Of a stretch of 11,957 bases of DNA, positions 7,515 through 11,957 are shown in pieces. Under the pieces are notes generated by a model that was not told where the DNA came from, made no database searches, and saw nothing but the letters and a program-made list of their open reading frames with translations. The position numbers and the translations under genes were made by a program. Source of the DNA: Gemmatimonadota bacterium (lineage in GTDB: Bacteria > Gemmatimonadota > Gemmatimonadetes > Gemmatimonadales > GWC2-71-9); NCBI GenBank assembly GCA_029862935.1, contig JAOTWK010000062.1, positions 1 to 11,957 of the forward strand. The letters are read 5' to 3'. The first letter of the stretch is position 1, and every line of letters starts with the position of its first letter.

Positions 7515-8334
7515 CGCCCTGACGATCCGAATGATCGGCGTCGCCGCGGCAGCACTTTTATTGTCAGTGCCCACCGATCTCGACGCCCAACAGCGTTCTC
7601 GCTCCAGACGGTTCGGCGAGGTGCCGAACGTCGACAATATCAACTTCGAGGAGTTCAACGTCGCGTACGACGGCCGGTTCGCCTTCGTACGGCTCCGGTA
7701 CACACCGGACTGGGCCGGCTGGGGGGGCGGTGGCGGATTTTTCGGCGGCATCAACTTCCAATGGGATCACGACTACCCGCGCGCCGAGCGGCATTTTACC
7801 AAGATCCTGAGCGAGTTGACGACCCTCGACCCAATCGTCGAGCAGAGCAACATCCTGGCGCTCGACGATCCAGAGCTCATGCGCTATCCGGTCGCCTACC
7901 TGTCGGAGCCCGGACACTGGACCATGACCGATTCCGAGGTGGAGGCATTTCGCGCCTACCTGCTCAAGGGCGGCTTCGTGATCTTCGATGATTTTGCGGA
8001 GTCACAGTGGTTCAACTTCGAAGAGCAAATGCAGCGCCTATTGCCCGATCTGCAGCTGGTGAGACTCGAACCGTCACACCCGATCTTCCACTCGTTCTTC
8101 GAGATCGAAACCCTCGATCAGTTCGTGCACCCACTGCGGCAGTGGCTGCCGTCGGTGTTCTATGGCGTGTTCGAGGACAACGATCCCACCAAGCGCCTGT
8201 TACTCGTCGCCAACTACAACAACGACATCGGCGAATCCTGGGAGTGGTCAGACCGAAGCTTCATCCCAATCGATTTGACGAACGAAGCGTACAAGCTGGG
8301 CATCAACTACATCGTTTACGCCATGACACACTGA
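7495..8334 (+). CDS. Exported DUF4159 protein B, paralogue of protein A
   Basis: This is a 279-residue DUF4159 protein. A signal peptide (residues about 1-32, hydrophobic IGVAAAALLLSVP, then DAQQ) predicts export. ATG 7495 has GGAGA about 6 bases upstream and starts inside the previous gene; ATG 7531 is a possible alternative that keeps the hydrophobic core. Family segments match protein A along the whole length: DYPRAERHFTKILSELTTLD, LDDPELMRYPVAYL, YLLKGGFVIFDDF (D165-D166), P-S-H-P with H195, NYNNDIGESWEW and LGINYIVYAMTH. It differs in carrying the fuller family N-terminal motif (RLRYTPDW) and a glycine-rich loop, GWGGGGGFFGG (about 75-85), missing from protein A. It sits 10 bases before the MoxR gene, so it is closer to the ATPase than protein A is. 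No catalytic activity is predictable. Confidence 0.87.
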   Translation: MLDRIGNALTIRMIGVAAAALLLSVPTDLDAQQRSRSRRFGEVPNVDNINFEEFNVAYDGRFAFVRLRYTPDWAGWGGGGGFFGGINFQWDHDYPRAERHFTKILSELTTLDPIVEQSNILALDDPELMRYPVAYLSEPGHWTMTDSEVEAFRAYLLKGGFVIFDDFAESQWFNFEEQMQRLLPDLQLVRLEPSHPIFHSFFEIETLDQFVHPLRQWLPSVFYGVFEDNDPTKRLLLVANYNNDIGESWEWSDRSFIPIDLTNEAYKLGINYIVYAMTH

Positions 8335-8335
8335 T

Positions 8336-8340
8336 GGGAG
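8336..8340 (+). promoter_or_regulatory. Shine-Dalgarno site for the MoxR gene
   Basis: GGGAG lies 4 bases before ATG 8345, in the 10-base gap after the DUF4159 B stop. It supports independent ribosome loading on the ATPase gene and fixes its start. Confidence 0.5.
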
Positions 8341-8344
8341 TCAC

Positions 8345-9373
8345 ATGACCACACAACCGGTAGCCCTCGACACCCCCGACGACATCGCCTTGGCAGATCG
8401 GCTGACGGCCGGCAGGGCGCGCGTGCTCGAGGAGCTTCGCAAGCTCATCGTCGGCCAGGAAGCAGTTGTCGATCAAGTGCTGCTTTCGCTGTTTGCCGGC
8501 GGCAACAGCCTCATCGTGGGCGTGCCGGGTCTGGCCAAGACGCTTCTCATCCACACGATCGCCGAGGTGCTGGACCTCGACTTCTCACGCATTCAGTTTA
8601 CGCCCGACCTCATGCCGTCTGACATCACCGGGACCGACCTGGTGCAGGAAGATCCAGAAACTGGCCAACGCCGGATGGTGTTCATGCCGGGCCCGATCTT
8701 CGCCAACATCGTCTTGGCCGACGAGATCAACCGCACACCGCCCAAGACGCAGGCAGCGCTGCTCGAGGCCATGCAGGAGCATCGCGTGACGGTGCAGGGC
8801 CGCACGTACGATCTCACCGAACCGTTCTTCGTGTTCGCCACGCAGAACCCAATTGAGTTGGAAGGCACCTACCCGCTGCCAGAAGCCCAACTCGACCGCT
8901 TCATGTTCAATATCGTGATCGACTACTCACCCGAAGACGAGGAGCTGGACATCGTTCGCAGCACGACGGCGATTCAGGACTACTCCTTCGAGCATGCCAT
9001 CACGGGTCGCGACATCGTCGCATTCCAGGAACTGGTCCGAAAGGTCCCCGTCCCCGACGCCGTGTTGCGCTACACGGTTCGACTGGTGCGCACCAGCAGG
9101 CCAGTCGAACCCGACGCTCCAGATTTCATCACGAAGTGGGTGTCGTATGGCGCCAGTGTACGGGCCGCCCAGTACCTGATCCTGGGTGCCAAGGCTCGCG
9201 CACTGCTGAGCGGCCGGTACCACGTGACGTTCGAGGACGTGCGCGCACTGGCTCACCCGGTGTTGCGGCATCGGATTCTCAAGAACTTCCATGCGGAATC
9301 GGAACGGATCACCACAGATCAGCTGATCGATCAGCTGCTCGACGCCGTTCCCGAGCCTCGGTCGGGCATGTGA
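8345..9373 (+). CDS. MoxR-family AAA+ ATPase
   Basis: This is a 342-residue cytosolic AAA+ ATPase of the MoxR family, full length for the group. The Walker A motif is GVPGLAKT (59-66, K65 and T66). Walker B is NIVLADEINR (121-130, D126 and E127), followed by the family-typical PPKTQAALLEAMQEHRV. Sensor 1 is in FVFATQNPIELEGTYPLPEAQLDRF, with N168 and the likely arginine finger R185. A helical lid domain follows, with GASVRAAQ and RYHVTFEDV near 270-310. MoxR proteins act as chaperone-like remodelling ATPases paired with VWA proteins, for example in metal-cofactor insertion, stress resistance or envelope maintenance. Here the DUF58 and BatA genes directly follow, and GTGA couples this gene to DUF58. 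The residues needed for ATP hydrolysis are all visible. The client protein is unknown. Confidence 0.96.
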   Translation: MTTQPVALDTPDDIALADRLTAGRARVLEELRKLIVGQEAVVDQVLLSLFAGGNSLIVGVPGLAKTLLIHTIAEVLDLDFSRIQFTPDLMPSDITGTDLVQEDPETGQRRMVFMPGPIFANIVLADEINRTPPKTQAALLEAMQEHRVTVQGRTYDLTEPFFVFATQNPIELEGTYPLPEAQLDRFMFNIVIDYSPEDEELDIVRSTTAIQDYSFEHAITGRDIVAFQELVRKVPVPDAVLRYTVRLVRTSRPVEPDAPDFITKWVSYGASVRAAQYLILGAKARALLSGRYHVTFEDVRALAHPVLRHRILKNFHAESERITTDQLIDQLLDAVPEPRSGM

Positions 9374-10263
9374 GTACCACGCGGTTCCTCGACCCGCACG
9401 TGCTGTCCAGAATCAACAACCTGGACCTTTTGGCACGTACGGTGGTGGACGGCTTCATCAATGGCCTTCACCATTCCCCGTATTTCGGGTTGTCCGTCGA
9501 CTTCGCCGAGCATCGTCCCTACATGCCTGGTGATGACATTCGGCGCGTCGACTGGCGAGTGTTCGGACGTACCGACCGCTTTTACGTCAAGGAGTATGAA
9601 GCCGACACCAACGCCAACTTCAGCATCCTGTTTGACGTCTCCTCGTCGATGGGGTACGGCAGCCACGGCATCAGCAAGCTCGACTACGGTCGCTACTTGG
9701 CAGCGTGCCTCGCCTATTTCTCCCGACAGCAGCGCGATCGGGTGGGCATCGTGACGTTCACCGACGACGTGGTCGACTACGTGCCCTGCTCGGCCAAGCA
9801 TCTGGAAGTCGTGCTCCACACGATCGATCGCATGGAACCGCGTGGGCCTGGTTCCTTCGAGGCACCGCTGCTCAAGGTGGCGGAGATCCTGAGGCGCCGA
9901 AGCATTCTCCTCGTCATCTCGGATCTCTACGATGACCCGGCGACGATTGTTCGCGCCCTCGACCGACTCCGCCACAAAGGCAACGACGTCATCGTGTTCC
10001 ACGTGCTCGATCCCGCCGAGATCCACTTCTCCTTCGACGAGGCCGCACAGTTCGAGGACCTGGAAACCGGCGAGCGGATGCCTGTCGTGCCCGAGACACT
10101 GAAGGAGGAGTATGGGACCCTCCTCTCGGAGCACCGTCGACACCTCACCGATCTCATGGGGCAACACCAGCTCGACTATCACTTCTTCGACACGTCTGCG
10201 CCGCTTGACTACGCGCTGTTCGCGTACTTGTCTCTGCGGGAGCGGCTGAGCCGGGTGCGATGA
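9370..10263 (+). CDS. DUF58 protein with VWA-like domain
   Basis: The product is 297 residues from the GTG that overlaps the MoxR stop (GTGA). Although the frame is open back to 9136, that upstream part lies within MoxR and has no family similarity, while LDPHVLSRINNLDLLAR is the usual DUF58 N-terminus. The DUF58 signature YMPGDDIRRVDWRVFGRTD is at 51-69, followed by FYVKEYE. A VWA-like core follows, with D89-x-S91-x-S93 intact in FDVSSSMGYG and a later strand LLVISDLYDD. No transmembrane helix is visible, so it is probably cytosolic or peripheral at the inner membrane. DUF58 genes nearly always sit next to moxR, and the protein is thought to be the adaptor between the ATPase and membrane VWA partners. 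Its stop overlaps the next gene as ATGA. Confidence 0.94.
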   Translation: MSTTRFLDPHVLSRINNLDLLARTVVDGFINGLHHSPYFGLSVDFAEHRPYMPGDDIRRVDWRVFGRTDRFYVKEYEADTNANFSILFDVSSSMGYGSHGISKLDYGRYLAACLAYFSRQQRDRVGIVTFTDDVVDYVPCSAKHLEVVLHTIDRMEPRGPGSFEAPLLKVAEILRRRSILLVISDLYDDPATIVRALDRLRHKGNDVIVFHVLDPAEIHFSFDEAAQFEDLETGERMPVVPETLKEEYGTLLSEHRRHLTDLMGQHQLDYHFFDTSAPLDYALFAYLSLRERLSRVR

Positions 10264-11957
10264 TGAGTTTCTCGTTCCTCGCACCGCTCTTCCTCGCGGG
10301 TTTCGCTGCGGTCGCGATCCCGATCCTCGTTCATCTCACCCACCGCGAGCGGCGCGATACGGTGCTGTTTCCGTCGCTCATGTTCGTCCGACGCGTACCG
10401 TTTCGGACAGTGCGGCGGCAACGGATCCGACACTGGCTTCTCCTCTTGCTTCGAGCCGCAGCGGTGGTGCTGCTCGTAGCCGCGTTTGCTCGGCCGCTCC
10501 TCGATACGCCGGGACTTGGGAGCGCAGCCCTTGGCACGGCCCGGGAAGTGGTCATACTGCTCGATCGATCTTCCAGCATGGGGTTCGGTGATCGCTGGAC
10601 CCGCGCGACGGAGGCGGCAACCCGAGCCGTCGATGGCCTGGGGCCGGCCGACCGCGCGACAATCGTGCTGTTCGCCGATCGAGCGGAAGCCGTGAATCAA
10701 GCGACTGGCGATGCCGCAGCGCTTCGTGCCACGATCGACGCGGCTCGCCCCAGTTCCCGGCGCACCCAATATGGCCCCGCCCTCCAGCTCGCCCGGGACA
10801 TCCTCGAAGCGTCGGAGCTCCCACGGCGAGAAGTCCTGTTCGTCACCGACTTTCAGCGGGCCGGCTGGCAGGGACAGCAGGATCTTCGCTTGCCGGATGG
10901 GACAACGCTCTCGACGGTCGACGTTGGGGAGGACGCTTTGGCCAACGTTGCCGTCACCGGTGCGTCGGTCGAGCGAGTTGGAACCCAAAATCGGGGCAGT
11001 GTGACCGTGTTGGGCCGGATCGCCAATCTCGGTACCACCCCAATCGCCGATCTCGACGTGACACTCGAAATCGACGGCCGCGCCGTGGCCGCGCAGACGA
11101 TCGCCGTTCCTGCCAATGGTGCGGCGTCGCTACGATTCGCCGCGGTTTCCGTGCCGGGTCGCGAGACACGAGGTCGCATGCGCATCAGCGGCGACGGGCT
11201 GCCGACCGACGACGTGTTTCACTTCGTGGTCGCCCCACCCACCAGCATGCCAATTCTGATCGTGCGCCATCCCAGCGCCGGCGCCAGCGAGTTGCTGTAT
11301 CTGCGCGAGGCCCTTGCCATCGGCTTCGATCCCTCCTTTGATGTCGCGGTGACGTCGACTGCAAGACTCGGAGCCGGAGATTTCGAAGGTCGCGCACTCG
11401 TCGTGCTCTATGACACGCCGTTTCCCCAGGGAGCCGTTGGCGCGCGTCTCACCCAGTTTGTGCGAGACGGAGGGGGACTCTTCGTCGTGCTGGGCCGCCG
11501 CACCGGCGGAGCCGCGTGGACCACGGAGCTCAGCGAGTCGCTGGGCACGCTGTCGACCCCAACCGATCGCCTCGACGCCCGCGGAGGCACAGTCAGCATC
11601 CTCGACTACCGGCACCCGCTCTTCGAACCGTTCGGAGCGCCGCGGAGTGGTGATTTTTCGGCCGCACGTTTCTTCCGGTATCACCGCTATCAGCCGGGCC
11701 CGACGTCGGTCGTTCTCGCCCGGTTCGACGACGGTGCAGTGGCGCTCGCAGAGACCCCACTTGGTGAGGGGCGCGTGATGGTGTGGACCTCCGGACTCAG
11801 CAACCAGTGGAACAACCTGCCCGTCCAGCCGGTGTTTCTACCCCTCATGCACCAGCTCGGACGCCACTTATCTCATTATCGCCCAACACCGATCGCGTAC
11901 GTGGCGGGTCACGTCATCGACGTCGATCACGATGCTGCGGTGTCTCCGCGGCAGGCG
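10260..11957 (+). CDS. BatA-type membrane VWA protein with amidotransferase-like domain, cut by right edge
   Basis: The reading frame starts at ATG 10260, overlapping the DUF58 stop as ATGA, and is open for 566 codons to the window end, so the C-terminus is missing. ATG 10263 is an equally readable start. Residues about 5-27 (FSFLAPLFLAGFAAVAIPIL) and the following HLTHRERRDTVLFPSLMF match the aerotolerance-regulator (BatA) N-terminal domain; a second membrane helix is at about 58-79, ending AFARP. A VWA domain follows, with D102-x-S104-x-S106-M, T169 and T196-D197. Next is a beta-sandwich stretch (about 235-325) resembling CARDB-like domains, then an amidotransferase-like region (about 330-480, with LVVLYDTPF and FVRDGGGLFVVLGRR). 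Near the edge, GEGRVMVWTSGLSNQWNN parallels a segment of the VWA protein at 1583. It is probably the membrane partner of MoxR and DUF58. Confidence 0.9.
   Translation, partial: MMSFSFLAPLFLAGFAAVAIPILVHLTHRERRDTVLFPSLMFVRRVPFRTVRRQRIRHWLLLLLRAAAVVLLVAAFARPLLDTPGLGSAALGTAREVVILLDRSSSMGFGDRWTRATEAATRAVDGLGPADRATIVLFADRAEAVNQATGDAAALRATIDAARPSSRRTQYGPALQLARDILEASELPRREVLFVTDFQRAGWQGQQDLRLPDGTTLSTVDVGEDALANVAVTGASVERVGTQNRGSVTVLGRIANLGTTPIADLDVTLEIDGRAVAAQTIAVPANGAASLRFAAVSVPGRETRGRMRISGDGLPTDDVFHFVVAPPTSMPILIVRHPSAGASELLYLREALAIGFDPSFDVAVTSTARLGAGDFEGRALVVLYDTPFPQGAVGARLTQFVRDGGGLFVVLGRRTGGAAWTTELSESLGTLSTPTDRLDARGGTVSILDYRHPLFEPFGAPRSGDFSAARFFRYHRYQPGPTSVVLARFDDGAVALAETPLGEGRVMVWTSGLSNQWNNLPVQPVFLPLMHQLGRHLSHYRPTPIAYVAGHVIDVDHDAAVSPRQA

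Noticed and set aside
9136..9369. Upstream in-frame extension of the DUF58 gene into the MoxR gene.
   Set aside because: The extension would overlap moxR by over 230 bases and has low-complexity, shadow-like composition. The GTG at 9370 gives the normal family N-terminus and a GTGA overlap.
787..11957. Reading the locus as a cytosolic MoxR-VWA-caspase conflict (anti-phage) system.
   Set aside because: The caspase-like protein is exported and lacks its cysteine, the TPR protein and both DUF4159 proteins also have signal peptides, and no mobile element, toxin-like effector or other defence gene is in the window. An envelope role fits better.

Overview
The window is GC-rich, densely coded DNA with every credible gene on the + strand. 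It looks like the chromosome of a Gram-negative bacterium: several products carry export signals, and the MoxR/DUF58/BatA-type gene set with stand-alone DUF4159 proteins and TPR-metallopeptidases is typical of Acidobacteriota (for example Vicinamibacteria-like) or neighbouring phyla. That taxonomic placement is inference from gene content, because no rRNA or other marker gene is present.

Layout. Positions 1-699 hold the C-terminal part of a Y-family DNA polymerase IV (dinB), cut by the left edge. An 87-base gap (700-786) follows, with no clear terminator and one strong Shine-Dalgarno sequence. From 787 to the right edge runs one tightly packed operon of eight genes: (1) exported DUF4159 protein A; (2) membrane VWA protein with a glutamine-amidotransferase-like domain; (3) exported caspase-fold protein that lacks the catalytic cysteine; (4) exported TPR - HELAH metallopeptidase - TPR protein; (5) exported DUF4159 protein B, a paralogue of A; (6) MoxR-family AAA+ ATPase; (7) DUF58 protein with a VWA-like core; (8) BatA-type membrane VWA protein with an amidotransferase-like domain, cut by the right edge. 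Most junctions overlap by 4 bases (ATGA or GTGA) and none leaves more than 10 bases between genes.

How the genes may work together. MoxR, DUF58 and BatA form a known kind of module: a cytosolic AAA+ ATPase acting with VWA proteins, one of them anchored in the inner membrane. Here it sits behind five envelope proteins, four of them with signal peptides: two DUF4159 proteins, a second membrane VWA protein, a pseudo-caspase and a TPR-flanked zinc peptidase. The simplest inference is an envelope complex in which MoxR/DUF58 act inside, the two VWA proteins span the membrane, and the exported proteins act in the periplasm. Its substrate and biological job cannot be read from the sequence.

No tRNA, rRNA, CRISPR array, insertion sequence or other mobile element was seen.
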